A stretch of DNA of 64,000 bases from Sphingomonas panacisoli (GCF_007859635.1 NZ_CP042306.1:248001-312000); one strand, 5' to 3'. Numbered from the stretch's first letter, positions 26,287 to 35,601 are shown. Made by a program: numbers and translations. Notes: generated from the letters alone by a model not told the origin.

Positions 26287-28086
26287 ATGTCCTCCTATTC
26301 CGACCGCCTCACGGCTTTACGCGAACAGCTCAAGCGCGACCGCCTCGACGGCTTTGTCGTCCCGCTGACCGACGAGCATATGTCCGAATATGTTGGCGCC
26401 TACGCCCAGCGTCTGGCCTGGCTGACCGGATTTCAGGGATCGGCGGGGACTGCTGTCGTACTGCCCGCCGAAGCCGCGATGTTCACCGATGGGCGCTATA
26501 CGTTGCAGGTCCGCGAGCAGGTCGATGGTGGGACGTGGCAGTTCGTCGAGGTGCCCGCGACCAGCGTCGCCGACTGGCTCGGCGGACACGCGCCGCAGGG
26601 CGGGCGGATCGGGTACGATCCCTGGCTGCACACGTCGGAATGGGTGAAGGCGGCCGAAAAGGCGCTGGCGGCGAAGGGCGCGACGTTGGTCGCGGTCGAC
26701 ACCAACCCGGTCGATGCGATCTGGCCCGATCGGCCGGCGCCGTCGGATGCGCGGTTGGTGGTTCAGCCGGACAGTCTGGCCGGCAAATCCTCCGCCGAAA
26801 AACGCGCCGAGATCGCTGACTGGCTGACCGAGCAGAAGGCTGACGCGGTCGTGCTGTCGGCGCTCGATTCGATCGCCTGGGCGCTCAACGTGCGTGGCGC
26901 GGACGTCGAGCGCACGCCGGTCGCCTTGGCCTATGCGATCGCCGATGCCGACGGGACGCTCGATCTGTTCGTCGCGCCGGAGAAGATGAGCGACGAGGTC
27001 GCCGCGCATCTCGGCAATGCGGTGCGCATTCACGATCGCACCGATTTCGCGCCCGCGCTGAGCAAGTACGCCGGCAAGCGCGTCGCCGCCGATCCCGAGC
27101 GTGCGGTGGCTGCGATCTTCGACGGGCTGAAGGCGGGCGGCGCGACGGTGCTTGCACTGCGCGATCCGGTCGTGCTGGCTAAGGCGATCAAGAACCCCGC
27201 CGAAGCCGCCGGTCACCGTGCCGCGAGCGTGCGCGACGGCGCGGCGCTGACGCGGTTCCTCAAATGGTGCGAGGAGACGTTCCCGAACGGTACCGAAACC
27301 GAATTGACGGCCGCCGCGAAGCTGCAGGAACTGCGCGAAGCGACGGGGCTGCTCAAGGATCTGAGCTTCGACACGATATCCGCGACCGGCCCGCACGGCG
27401 CCATACCGCACTATCGCGTCACCGAAGAATCGAGCCTGCCGATCAAGCCGGGCGAACTCTATCTGGTCGATTCGGGCGGGCAATATGCCGACGGCACCAC
27501 CGACGTGACGCGCGTCGTGCCGGTCGGCGAGCCGACGGCGGAGATGCGCGATCGCTTCACCCGCGTGTTGCAGGGGCATATAGCGCTCGCGACCGCTGTG
27601 TTTCCGGAAGGGACCAACGGTGGCCAGCTCGACAGCTTCGCGCGGCGGCCGCTCTGGGAAGCCGGCCTCGATTTCGCGCACGGCACCGGGCACGGCGTCG
27701 GCAGCTATCTCGCGGTGCACGAAGGACCGCAGCGGATCGCCAAGCCCAACTATCCCGGCGGTGGCCCCGCCGAGCCGTTGCGCCCCGGCATGATCATTTC
27801 GAACGAGCCGGGTTACTACAAGGCCGGCGATTACGGTATCCGCATCGAGAACCTGATTCTGGTCGAGCGCCGCGACGTCCCCGGCGCCGAACAGCCGATG
27901 ATGGGGTTCGAAACGCTGACCTACGCTCCGATCGAACGCCGCCTGATCGAACCGGCGCTGCTCAGCCAGGCCGAGCGCGCGTGGCTCGATGCGTATCATG
28001 GCCGCGTGCTCGACGTGCTCGGTCCGCAGCTCAATGCCGAGGAGCGGACCTGGCTCCTCGCGAAATGCGCGACGATCGGGGGGTAA
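26287..28086 (+). CDS. pepP: Xaa-Pro aminopeptidase (aminopeptidase P, M24B)
   Basis: 599 residues, the long, three-domain form like eukaryotic XPNPEP1. Two creatinase-type N-terminal domains (RLAWLTGFQGSAGTAVV near residue 45) precede the pita-bread catalytic domain. The metal ligands are in order: YLVDSGGQYADGTTDVTRV (two Asp), GTGHGVGSYLAVHEGP (His), ISNEPGYY (Glu) and YGIRIENLILVE (Glu). It removes N-terminal residues preceding proline. The start is the ATG at 26287; the TTG just before it is disregarded. Confidence 0.95.
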   Translation: MSSYSDRLTALREQLKRDRLDGFVVPLTDEHMSEYVGAYAQRLAWLTGFQGSAGTAVVLPAEAAMFTDGRYTLQVREQVDGGTWQFVEVPATSVADWLGGHAPQGGRIGYDPWLHTSEWVKAAEKALAAKGATLVAVDTNPVDAIWPDRPAPSDARLVVQPDSLAGKSSAEKRAEIADWLTEQKADAVVLSALDSIAWALNVRGADVERTPVALAYAIADADGTLDLFVAPEKMSDEVAAHLGNAVRIHDRTDFAPALSKYAGKRVAADPERAVAAIFDGLKAGGATVLALRDPVVLAKAIKNPAEAAGHRAASVRDGAALTRFLKWCEETFPNGTETELTAAAKLQELREATGLLKDLSFDTISATGPHGAIPHYRVTEESSLPIKPGELYLVDSGGQYADGTTDVTRVVPVGEPTAEMRDRFTRVLQGHIALATAVFPEGTNGGQLDSFARRPLWEAGLDFAHGTGHGVGSYLAVHEGPQRIAKPNYPGGGPAEPLRPGMIISNEPGYYKAGDYGIRIENLILVERRDVPGAEQPMMGFETLTYAPIERRLIEPALLSQAERAWLDAYHGRVLDVLGPQLNAEERTWLLAKCATIGG

Positions 28087-28089
28087 ATT

Positions 28090-28163
28090 CGTCGCGCCGG
28101 CGGAGGCCGGGGCCGGAAGCAGTCTTTCGTAACGCGGCGGCCCCGGCCTCCGCCGGGGCGACG
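28090..28163. repeat. Two-hairpin intergenic repeat, copy 5
   Basis: Left CGTCGCGCCGGCGGAGGCCG and right CGGCCTCCGCCGGGGCGACG with inverse inner GGGGCCG/CGGCCCC. It fills the whole gap between the convergent pepP and rsh genes, so it is well placed to act as a shared transcription end. Confidence 0.78.
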
Positions 28164-28164
28164 G

Positions 28165-30252
28165 CTAAGGCCTAGTCACCGCATTCACCGCGTCCGCCGC
28201 TCTCAGCGCGGTCATCAGCTTCTCCAGATGCGCGACGTCGCGCACTTCCAGGTCAACCTGATTGGTATGAAACCCGGTGTCGCTCGAATCGAAGCGGATG
28301 TTGATGATGTTGGCGCGGTGCTGGCCGATGATGGTCGACACGGTGCCGAGCGCGCCGGGCTCGTTCTTCAGCGTCACTTCGATCTGCGCCATCCCGCCTT
28401 CGGCCTTGTCGCCCCAGGCGAGGTCGACCCAGTCGGCGTCGTCCGACTTGGCAAGCACCGGGCAGTCGATGCGGTGGACTGCGATTTCCTCGTCGGGACG
28501 GCGCAGGCCGACGATGCGGTCGCCGGGGACGGGGTGGCAGCACGTGTCGAGCTTGTAGCCGACGCCGGCGGTCAGCCCGGTGATCGACACCGCCGATTGC
28601 TGGGGCAGCGCGCGGCCGGCGTCGGTGCCGGCCGATCCGGGCATCAGCGCTTCCATCAGCTCGGCGTCGGTGATGCGTCGGCGCGCCACCGCCTCCAGCA
28701 ACGCATCTTCATCGGCAAGTTTGAGTTTCTTGAGCGCGGTCTTCACGGCGTCGACGCTGAGCGGCGCGGGCAGGCGCTGAACGATCTCGTCGTAGAGCTT
28801 TCGGCCCAGCGTCAGCGTTTCCTTGCGCTCGGTCAGCCGCAGCTTGCGCCGGATCGCGGCGCGCGCCTTGCCGGTGATAGCGAAGTTGAGCCAGTTGGGC
28901 TGCGGCGCTTGCGCTTTCGACCGCAGGATCTGCACCTGGTCGCCATTCTCGATGATCGTGCGCAGCGGCACGTGGCGGCCGTTGATCTTGGCACCCACCG
29001 CCTGGTCGCCGAGATCGGTATGGACGGCATAGGCAAAGTCGATCGGCGTCGCGCCCTTGGGCAGCTGATGCAGTTCGCCCTTAGGCGTGAAGGCGAAGAT
29101 GCGATCCTGGTACATCGCCATCTTGGTGTGTTCGAGCAGTTCCTCGGCGCTCTCGGCGGTCTCGAGGATTTCGACCAGGTCGCTGATCCAGCTGTGCTGC
29201 GTGTCGGCGCGCACCTTGCCGGACTTGTACGCCCAGTGCGCGGCGAGACCGTATTCGGCCTCCGCGTGCATTTCTTCTGTGCGGATCTGGATTTCGACGC
29301 GGGTGTCGCCGGCATGCATTACCGACGTGTGAAGCGAACGATAGCCGTTGCGTTTCGGCGTCGAGATGTAGTCCTTGAATCGCCCCGGCACCATCGGCCA
29401 GCGGCGGTGGATGATGCCGAGCGCGCGGTAGCAATCCTCCTCGGTCGGCACCGTCACGCGGAACGCCATGATGTCCGAGAGTTGCTCGAAGCTGATGTGC
29501 CGCTCCTGCATCTTCTTCCAGATGCTGTACGGGTGCTTCTCGCGGCCGGTAATGTCGGCATCGACGCCCGCGCGCGACAGCAATAGCTTCAGGCCGGAAC
29601 CGATCTTCGCGATGCGATCGCCGCCGCCTTCCTTGAGCTGATCGAGCCGCTTGCTGATCGACGCGAACGCTTCGGGCTCGATCTGCGCGAAGGCGAGGCT
29701 CTGCATCTCCTTCATGAACTCGTACATACCGATCCGCTCGGCGAGTGGCGCGTAGATATCCATCGTCTCGCGCGCGATCCGCTTGCGTTTCTCGGGCTTT
29801 TCGATGTGGTGGAGCGTGCGCATGTTGTGCAGCCGGTCGGCCAGCTTGACCAGCAGCACGCGGATGTCGTCGGACATCGCGAGCAGGAACTTGCGCAGGT
29901 TCTCCGCGGCGCGCTCGGTGTCGCTTTGCGCCTCGATCTTCGACAGCTTCGTGACGCCGTCGACCATCCGCGCGACATTGTCGCCGAACATCTTCTGGAT
30001 CTGGTCGGGGGTGGCGACCGTATCCTCGATCGTATCGTGCAGGATCGCGGTCGCGATCGTTTCGTCGTCGAGGTGGAGGTCGGTCAGGATGCCCGCAACC
30101 TCGATCGGATGGCTGAAATACGGGTCGCCCGACGCGCGCTTCTGGCTGCCATGTGCCTGCAGCGAAAAGACATAAGCGCGGTTGAGCAACGCTTCGTCAG
30201 CGTCGGGATCGTAGCCCAGGACCCGATCGACCAGCTCGTATTGGCGCAGCAT
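28165..30252 (-). CDS. rsh: Bifunctional (p)ppGpp synthetase/hydrolase (Rsh/SpoT)
   Basis: 695 residues with the complete long-RSH order. The HD hydrolase is at residues 25-180 (GSQKRASGDPYFSHPIEVA, ILHDTIEDT, LADRLHNMRTL). The synthetase is at about 230-350 (TGREKHPYSIWKKM, DIMAFRV, KDYISTPKRNGYRSLHT). Then TGS near 390-450 (GELHQLPKGATPIDFAYAVHTDLG) and a C-terminal ACT domain (EPGALGTVSTIIGQHRANI). Alphaproteobacteria usually have this single enzyme to set the alarmone level in the stringent response. The hydrolase HD residues look intact, so both activities are expected. Confidence 0.96.
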   Translation of the reverse strand: MLRQYELVDRVLGYDPDADEALLNRAYVFSLQAHGSQKRASGDPYFSHPIEVAGILTDLHLDDETIATAILHDTIEDTVATPDQIQKMFGDNVARMVDGVTKLSKIEAQSDTERAAENLRKFLLAMSDDIRVLLVKLADRLHNMRTLHHIEKPEKRKRIARETMDIYAPLAERIGMYEFMKEMQSLAFAQIEPEAFASISKRLDQLKEGGGDRIAKIGSGLKLLLSRAGVDADITGREKHPYSIWKKMQERHISFEQLSDIMAFRVTVPTEEDCYRALGIIHRRWPMVPGRFKDYISTPKRNGYRSLHTSVMHAGDTRVEIQIRTEEMHAEAEYGLAAHWAYKSGKVRADTQHSWISDLVEILETAESAEELLEHTKMAMYQDRIFAFTPKGELHQLPKGATPIDFAYAVHTDLGDQAVGAKINGRHVPLRTIIENGDQVQILRSKAQAPQPNWLNFAITGKARAAIRRKLRLTERKETLTLGRKLYDEIVQRLPAPLSVDAVKTALKKLKLADEDALLEAVARRRITDAELMEALMPGSAGTDAGRALPQQSAVSITGLTAGVGYKLDTCCHPVPGDRIVGLRRPDEEIAVHRIDCPVLAKSDDADWVDLAWGDKAEGGMAQIEVTLKNEPGALGTVSTIIGQHRANIINIRFDSSDTGFHTNQVDLEVRDVAHLEKLMTALRAADAVNAVTRP

Positions 30253-30352
30253 CTATGACCTAAGATGCCGGGATCGCGCTGCTTTGCAACAAAAATGCTG
30301 AGCGCAGAAACGACGCCGGCCCGCTCCTCGGTCGAGGAACGGGCCAGCGGCG

Positions 30353-30387
30353 AAAAAGGGCCGCTTGCATGGGAGTGCAAGCGGCCC
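30353..30387 (-). terminator. Rho-independent terminator of the CC_3452-type gene
   Basis: Read on the minus strand: an 11-base GC-rich stem (GGGGCCGCTTGCA pairing with TGCAAGCGGCCC) around a short loop, followed by TTTTT. It begins 14 bases after the stop of the small secreted gene and lies upstream of rsh, so it insulates rsh from that gene. Confidence 0.85.
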
Positions 30388-30401
30388 CGAGGGGATGGGT
30401 C

Positions 30402-30719
30402 TCAGTTCGCCTTGGCGTTGCACTTCGCCAGGTCGTCGGCGGCGAGCGCCTGACCACCGGCGGTGAACGACGACAGCTTGCCGACGCGCTGGGCGACGAG
30501 CTGGCACAACACCATGTCACGTTCCGGCGCCTTGGCGGCCGTGAACGCGCCGTCGCGGAACTTCCACATCGTGTCGCGGGTGATGATGCTGGTCTTGGCC
30601 GGCGCCTCGACAGGGGTGGCGGCGTAGAAGCCGGAACCCTGGGGCTGCGCGAGAGCGACGGTCGAACCGAGCACGGTGGTGACGGCAACGGCGCCGATGA
30701 AAGCGAGAATGCGGGACAT
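30402..30719 (-). CDS. CC_3452-type small secreted protein
   Basis: 105 residues from an ATG with a strong AGGAGG site. A signal peptide (ILAFIGAVAVTTVLGSTVALA) ends near residue 25. The mature part reads TRDTMWKFRDGAFTAAKAPERDMVLCQLVAQRVGKLSSFTAGGQALAADDLAKCN, with two cysteines that could pair. The pattern fits the CC_3452 family of small exported proteins known from Caulobacter and sphingomonads, whose function is unknown. It is divergently transcribed from an HxlR regulator across a 144-base region with palindromes, and has its own terminator. Confidence 0.72.
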   Translation of the reverse strand: MSRILAFIGAVAVTTVLGSTVALAQPQGSGFYAATPVEAPAKTSIITRDTMWKFRDGAFTAAKAPERDMVLCQLVAQRVGKLSSFTAGGQALAADDLAKCNAKAN

Positions 30720-30785
30720 GTTTTCCTCCTTCGTCCTTGCAACGCACAATAGGTTGCGAATCACCACCTAGTGTATTAGGTAGCG

Positions 30786-30820
30786 AGTTGCAACTAAAAA
30801 CTTACATGGCATTTTCATGT
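30786..30820. promoter_or_regulatory. Palindromes between CC_3452-type gene and HxlR regulator
   Basis: AGTTGCAACT (30786-30795) is a perfect 10-bp palindrome. ACATG-N7-CATGT (30804-30820) is a second dyad beside it. The stretch is AT-rich relative to its surroundings and lies between divergent starts. HxlR-type proteins bind short inverted repeats near their own promoters, so these are candidate operator sites; no start site can be fixed from sequence. Confidence 0.4.
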
Positions 30821-30863
30821 CAGTTGAAATGCGATACGCTGGGTCGAGTAGAGAGGAATTCTG

Positions 30864-31364
30864 ATGGGCATGGGCGGACACCTGAGGGAACCGCTGCGCG
30901 ATCTGGTCGAATGCAGCCTGCCGGCCGCGCTCGAGGCGATGGGCGAGCGTTGGTCGTTCATGATCCTGCGCGCGTCGTTCAACGGCCTGCACCATTTCGA
31001 GGAGTTCCAGTCGGAACTCGGTATCGCGCGCAACATCCTCGCCAACCGTCTCGCACGCCTTGTCGAACACGGCATCCTGACTCGCGAGGCGCTGCCTGAG
31101 GATCGCCGCAAGATTCAGTATCTCCTGACCGACAAGGGCTTCGCGCTGCTGCCGACGATGGTGGCGCTGCGCCAATGGGGCGAACGCTGGGAGACCGGCA
31201 TGCCCGCGACGCCGGTGTTGGTCGACGCCCGCGACATGCGGCGAATCCAGCCGGTCCAAGTGCTCTCCCACGACGGCCGTGCGCTCGGCAAAGGCGACCT
31301 GCATTGGGCGCTGCCCGAAGACGTGATCGGCGAAAACGAGCCGCTGCAACAGGCGGCCGAGTGA
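30864..31364 (+). CDS. HxlR family winged-helix transcriptional regulator
   Basis: 166 residues. The HxlR domain fills the first 110: CSLPAALEAMGERWSFMILRASFNGLHHFEEFQSELGIARNILANRLARLVEHGILTRE, in which the usual metal- or redox-sensing cysteine after the start is present (VECSLPAAL). The family commonly senses electrophiles or redox state and represses neighbouring genes. The C-terminal 45 residues are outside the domain. The divergent small secreted gene is the obvious first target to suspect. It converges with the thioesterase gene, with one base between stops. Confidence 0.9.
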   Translation: MGMGGHLREPLRDLVECSLPAALEAMGERWSFMILRASFNGLHHFEEFQSELGIARNILANRLARLVEHGILTREALPEDRRKIQYLLTDKGFALLPTMVALRQWGERWETGMPATPVLVDARDMRRIQPVQVLSHDGRALGKGDLHWALPEDVIGENEPLQQAAE

Positions 31365-31365
31365 T

Positions 31366-31791
31366 CTAGCCGGGCAAATTCGCGATAAATTGCCGCACTG
31401 CGTCATCGATCGGCGCGGGTTTTCCGGTCGGCAAATGGACGTTCACGATCACCATATCGACCGCGCAGTGGAGTTCGCCGGTCGCTTCGTTCACCATCTC
31501 GTAGCGCTGCGTCATGCTGCTGTTGCCGACGCGGTCGATGCGCACCCAGATGCGGATCGTGTCGCCCCAGACGAACGGCTTGAGATAATCGACCTCGGCG
31601 CGGCGGACGTGGAATTCGGTATCGGTCCAAACACTGCCGAGTGCGTCGGCGATCGCGGTCCATTCCCAGAATTCGGTCGCCGCGACGTCGGTATATTCGA
31701 GGTAGCGCGAGTTGAAGACGACCTTCTGCCCGTCGATTTCGGCGTAACGGACCTTGAACGCGGTCGAAAAGGCGAAGCCGTCACGGACCAT
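31366..31791 (-). CDS. Acyl-CoA thioesterase, 4HBT type
   Basis: 141 residues. The hot-dog signature is FKVRYAEIDGQKVVFNSRYLEYTDVAATEFWEW near the N terminus, followed by YLKPFVWGDTIRIWVRIDRVGNSS. It is distinct from the other thioesterase at 21.9 kb: the catalytic-region residues read EIDGQKVVF instead of DELGHVNN. The ATG overlaps the stop of the TauE gene by one base (TGATG), so translation is probably coupled. Substrate not predictable. Confidence 0.87.
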   Translation of the reverse strand: MVRDGFAFSTAFKVRYAEIDGQKVVFNSRYLEYTDVAATEFWEWTAIADALGSVWTDTEFHVRRAEVDYLKPFVWGDTIRIWVRIDRVGNSSMTQRYEMVNEATGELHCAVDMVIVNVHLPTGKPAPIDDAVRQFIANLPG

Positions 31792-32558
31792 CAGAACAGC
31801 AACTTGATGCCCACGAGGAGCAATACGGTTGCCAGGATCGGGCTGAGGAAGCGGTCCGACACGCGCGACGAGATCAGGCTGCCGGCGATGATCCCCGGAA
31901 TCGATCCGCACAGCAAGGATACCAGCAGCGCGCCGTCGACCGATCCCAGCAGCCAATGCCCCGTCCCGGCGAGCAAGGTCAGCGGCACGGCGTGCGCGAT
32001 GTCCGACCCCACCAGCTTGTTCACCGGCAGGTCGGGATAGAGAATCAACAATGCGGTCATCCCCAGCGCGCCTGCCCCGACCGAGGTCAGCGACACCAGC
32101 GCGCCGAGCACCGCACCGAGCAGGATGGTCAGGATCACCGGATGCTCGCGCCCGACATTATCGACCCTTGGCGTCAGGTAGGCGACGATCCGCGATCGGA
32201 ACAGCGCCGCGATCGCCGACAGGATCAGCACTACGCCCAGCACGACCGAAATCGCATAACCGGTATGAGCTTTGCTCGACGCGCCAATTGCGAACAACGT
32301 TACAATTGTCGCCGGCACGCTGCCCATCGCCAACCGTGCGACCACCTTCCAACTGACCGTCCCGCGCCAGCCATGCACGGTGGTGCCGACCGCCTTGGTC
32401 GCCGATGCGTAGAGCAGGTCGGTGCCGACCGCGGTCGCCGGCGCCACGCCGAACACCAGCACCAGCAGCGGCGTCATCAATGATCCACCGCCGACGCCGG
32501 TCAGCCCGACGACCAGACCGACCAGCACGCCGGCCAGCGAATAATGCCAGTCGATCAT
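31791..32558 (-). CDS. TauE/SafE family sulfite/organic anion exporter
   Basis: 255 residues and about eight membrane spans in two related halves. The family signature GLVVGLTGVGGGSLMTPLLVLVFGVAP is at the start, and the second-half counterpart is LGALVSLTSVGAGALGMTALLILYP. TauE/SafE proteins export sulfite, sulfoacetate or other small anions, or taurine-derived products. No sulfur genes adjoin, so the substrate is open. First gene of the two-gene unit with the thioesterase. Confidence 0.9.
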   Translation of the reverse strand: MIDWHYSLAGVLVGLVVGLTGVGGGSLMTPLLVLVFGVAPATAVGTDLLYASATKAVGTTVHGWRGTVSWKVVARLAMGSVPATIVTLFAIGASSKAHTGYAISVVLGVVLILSAIAALFRSRIVAYLTPRVDNVGREHPVILTILLGAVLGALVSLTSVGAGALGMTALLILYPDLPVNKLVGSDIAHAVPLTLLAGTGHWLLGSVDGALLVSLLCGSIPGIIAGSLISSRVSDRFLSPILATVLLLVGIKLLF

Positions 32559-32565
32559 CGCTATC

Positions 32566-32638
32566 GTGCTCCGGCGAAGGCCGGAGCGGCGGCCGTCGCG
32601 CGGCCAGACTGCCAGCGTTCCGGCCTTCGCCGGAACAC
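32566..32638. repeat. Two-hairpin intergenic repeat, copy 6
   Basis: GTGCTCCGGCGAAGGCCGGAG on the left and GTTCCGGCCTTCGCCGGAAC on the right, with a 28-base spacer containing GGCCGTCGCGCGGCC, itself palindromic. Same subtype as the copy at 7.8 kb. It lies between the start of the TauE gene and the 3' end of alaC. Confidence 0.78.
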
Positions 32639-32673
32639 ACTGCTCTGTTTGTCAGCGGTCACGCGACTGTGGC

Positions 32674-33881
32674 TCAGCCCGCCGACGCGCCGGGAGTGTT
32701 GACCCCCATCGATTGCAGATAGCGCTTCACGTTGCGCGCCGCCTGGCGCAGCCGTTGCTCGTTTTCGACCATCGCTATGCGCACGAAGCCCTCGCCGTTT
32801 TCGCCATAGCCCACCCCTGGGGCAACCGCGACGTGAGCGTGAGTCAGCAATTGTTTGGAGAACTCAAGGCTGCCTAGGTGCGAGAGTGCCGGTGGCAACG
32901 GCGCCCAGGCGAACATCGACGCGCGGGGGCTGGGGATGTCCCACCCGGCGCGGCCGAAGCTTTCGACCAGCACGTCGCGGCGCTTGTGGTAGAGCAAGCG
33001 GTTCTTCTCGACGATATCCTGCGGGCCGTTGAGCGCGGCGCAGGCCGCCGCCTGGATCGGCGTGAAGGCGCCATAATCGAGATACGACTTCACCCGCGTC
33101 ATCGCGGCGATCAACTGCTTGTTGCCGACCGCAAACCCGATCCGCCAGCCGGCCATCGAATAGGTCTTGGACAGCGACGTGAACTCGACCGCGACGTCCT
33201 TCGCGCCTTTGACCTGCAGGATCGAGACGGTCGGGTTGCCGTCGTAATAGAGCTCCGAATAAGCGAGGTCGGAGATGATCCAGACCTTGTTCTCGCGCGC
33301 CCAAGCGACGAGGCGCTCGTAAAGGCGAGATCCACCGTCTCGGCGGTGGGGTTCGATGGGTAGTTGACCACCAGCACGCTGGGCCGTGGCACGGTATAGG
33401 CGATCGCGCGCTCCAGGCTTTCGAAATAATGCTCGTCGGGTGTGGTCGGCACCGCACGGATCGTGGCGCCGGCGATGATGAAGCCGAACGTGTGGATCGG
33501 GTAGCTCGGATTAGGGGCGAGCACCACATCGCCCGGCGCGGTGATCGCGGTGGCGAGGCTGGCGAGCCCCTCCTTCGATCCCATCGTAACGACGACTTCG
33601 GTTTCGGGATCGACCTCGACCCCGAAGCGGCGACCGTAATAGTTTGCCTGCGCGCGTCGGAGGCCGGGAATGCCCTTCGACTGCGAGTAACCGTGGGCGT
33701 CGGGCTTCTGCGCGACTTCGACCAGTTTCTCGATGACATGTGGCGGCGGGGGCAGGTCGGGATTGCCCATGCCGAGGTCGATGATGTCTTCGCCGCCTGC
33801 GCGCGCCGCAGCCCGCATGCCGTTGACCTCGGCGATGATGTAGGGCGGCAAGCGCTTGATGCGGTAGAAATCGTCGGACAT
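32674..33881 (-). pseudogene. alaC: alaC-type aminotransferase interrupted by one 1-base deletion
   Basis: Two frames together give a full-length class I/II aminotransferase of the AlaC (glutamate-pyruvate) group. The N-terminal part, from the ATG at 33881, reads FYRIKRLPPYIIAEVNGMRA, DIIDLGMGNPDLP, TMGSKEGLASL and NYPSNPTAETVDLAF. The frame is then lost. In the next frame the protein resumes at once: YERLVAWARENKVWIISDLAYSE, then the PLP lysine region SLSKTYSMAGWRIGF to the end. Restoring one base near 33320-33323 gives about 402 residues, close to E. coli AlaC (412). No other damage is seen, so a sequencing error is as likely as a true mutation. Confidence 0.85.
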
Positions 33882-33995
33882 GTCGGTGCTTCTGCACCGC
33901 GACGCGCGTCGGCGAAAGTCCAAACCGTCCGACGTGAAATTATCGTGCGCCGACCGAGGCGTGCAAATGTCACACGGATATTCTAGGACTCCGTC

Positions 33996-35573
33996 ATGGC
34001 CGACGATCCCACCCAGCCCGATCCCACCGCCACCCCCGCCGCGGGCGTCCGCGCGGTGCTCGATGCTTGGGGGCAAGTGCTGGCGCCGGTCGCCGCCGCC
34101 GGTCGCGACGCGGTCGATCCCAAGGACCGGCGTTTTGCGGGGCCGGAGTGGGAGCACCCCGTCTTCGACCTGATGCGCCAGGGCTATACGGTGATGGCCG
34201 ACGCGATGATGAAGTCGGTCGATCAGGCGCCGGGGCTCGACGATGCGGCGCGCGACCGGGCGCGGTTCGCGATGCGGACATTGGTCGAGGCGATGAGCCC
34301 GGCCAATTCGCCCTTCACCAACCCCAAAGCGCTCAACAAGGCGCTCGACACCGGCGGCGCGAGCCTGGCTGAGGGGTTCGCCAAGATGCTCGCCGATTTC
34401 CAGCGCGGCCAGCTGACGCATACCGACACGCAGGCCTTCGAGGTCGGCCGCAACATCGCGACGACGCCGGGCAAGGTCGTCCACGAAACGCCGCTCTACC
34501 AGTTGATCCAGTACAGCCCGACGACCGACGAGGTGGCGACGACCCCGCTCGTCATCTTCCCGCCCTGGATCAACCGCTTCTACATCCTCGATCTCTCGCC
34601 CGAGAAGAGCTTCATCCGCTGGGCGGTGGAGCAAGGGCTGACCGTGTTCATGGTCAGCTGGAAATCGGCCGATGCGTCGATGAAGGACGTGGTGTGGGAC
34701 GATTACATCGCCGCGCAGATCGACGCGATCGACACGATCCGCGACGCGCTGGACGTCAAGTCGGTGCACACGATCGGTTATTGCGTCGCGGGCACCACCC
34801 TCGCCGCGGCGCTCGCGGTGCTGGCGGCGAAGGGTGAGGCCAAGAAGGTCAAGAGCGCCACGTTCTTCACGGCGCAGATCGATTTCTCCGAAGCGGGCGA
34901 GTTGCTCAACTTCATCGACGATTCGTACCTGCAACTGATCGAAACGCTGTCCGGCGACGGCTATCTCGACGGGCGCTACCTTGCCGCGACGTTCAACCTG
35001 CTGCGCGGCAAGGATTTGATCTGGTCGCCGGTGGTCAACCACTACCTGATGGGCGACAAGCATCCGTCGTTCGACCTGCTCCACTGGAACGGCGACACGA
35101 CCAACCTGCCCGCCAAGTGGCACAAGGCGTATCTGACCGACCTGTATCGCGACAACAAGCTGGCGCAGGGTCTGGTCGAGGCGCTGGGCGAGACGATCGA
35201 CCTGTCGAAGGTCGAGACGCCGAGCTACATCCAGGCGGGCCGCGAGGATCATATCGCGCCGGCCGAGAGCGTGTGGAAGGTGACGCACCATTTCGTCGGG
35301 CCGCTCAAGTTCGTGCTGGCCGGGTCGGGACATATCGCCGGCGTCGTGAACCCGCCCGCCGCAGGTAAATATCAGTATTGGACCGGCGATTCCGACGCAA
35401 AGTCGCTCGCCGATTTCGTCAGCGGCGCGACCGAGCACAAGGGCAGCTGGTGGCCCGACTGGATCGAATGGATCCGCGATCTGGGCGCGAAACAAGTTCC
35501 CGCGCGTGTGCCGGGCGAGGGTAAGCTCGCCGCGATCGAGGATGCGCCGGGCCGCTATGTGAAGGCGCGCTAA
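33996..35573 (+). CDS. phaC: Class I poly(R)-hydroxyalkanoate synthase
   Basis: 525 residues; polymerises (R)-3-hydroxyacyl-CoA, mainly C4, into storage granules. The lipase-like box GYCVAGTTLAAAL (residue 265 region) carries the catalytic cysteine. Asp is in QAGREDHIAP and His in AGSGHIAGVVNPP. The PhaC N-terminal domain is present (FAGPEWEHPVFDLMRQGY; FINPKALNK-like TNPKALNKALDTGG). It is shorter than the Ralstonia enzyme (about 590) because the N-terminal extension is short. No phaA, phaB or phaZ adjoins; the phasin lies 2 kb downstream. Divergent from alaC, with a small GGTGC/GCACC dyad in the gap. Confidence 0.95.
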   Translation: MADDPTQPDPTATPAAGVRAVLDAWGQVLAPVAAAGRDAVDPKDRRFAGPEWEHPVFDLMRQGYTVMADAMMKSVDQAPGLDDAARDRARFAMRTLVEAMSPANSPFTNPKALNKALDTGGASLAEGFAKMLADFQRGQLTHTDTQAFEVGRNIATTPGKVVHETPLYQLIQYSPTTDEVATTPLVIFPPWINRFYILDLSPEKSFIRWAVEQGLTVFMVSWKSADASMKDVVWDDYIAAQIDAIDTIRDALDVKSVHTIGYCVAGTTLAAALAVLAAKGEAKKVKSATFFTAQIDFSEAGELLNFIDDSYLQLIETLSGDGYLDGRYLAATFNLLRGKDLIWSPVVNHYLMGDKHPSFDLLHWNGDTTNLPAKWHKAYLTDLYRDNKLAQGLVEALGETIDLSKVETPSYIQAGREDHIAPAESVWKVTHHFVGPLKFVLAGSGHIAGVVNPPAAGKYQYWTGDSDAKSLADFVSGATEHKGSWWPDWIEWIRDLGAKQVPARVPGEGKLAAIEDAPGRYVKAR

Positions 35574-35601
35574 TCGACGGCCGAGTGTTCGATTCCGGAC
35601 G

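Noticed and set aside
33884..33899. GGTGC/GCACC dyad near the alaC start as a PhaR site
   Set aside because: It has only six-base arms and none of the TGCA units of the phasin arms. Too weak to call.
33111..35495. Minus-strand 794-residue frame joining alaC to the region opposite phaC
   Set aside because: Only its last third is alaC. The first part is antisense to phaC and the frame passes through the divergent promoter gap, so it is not one gene.
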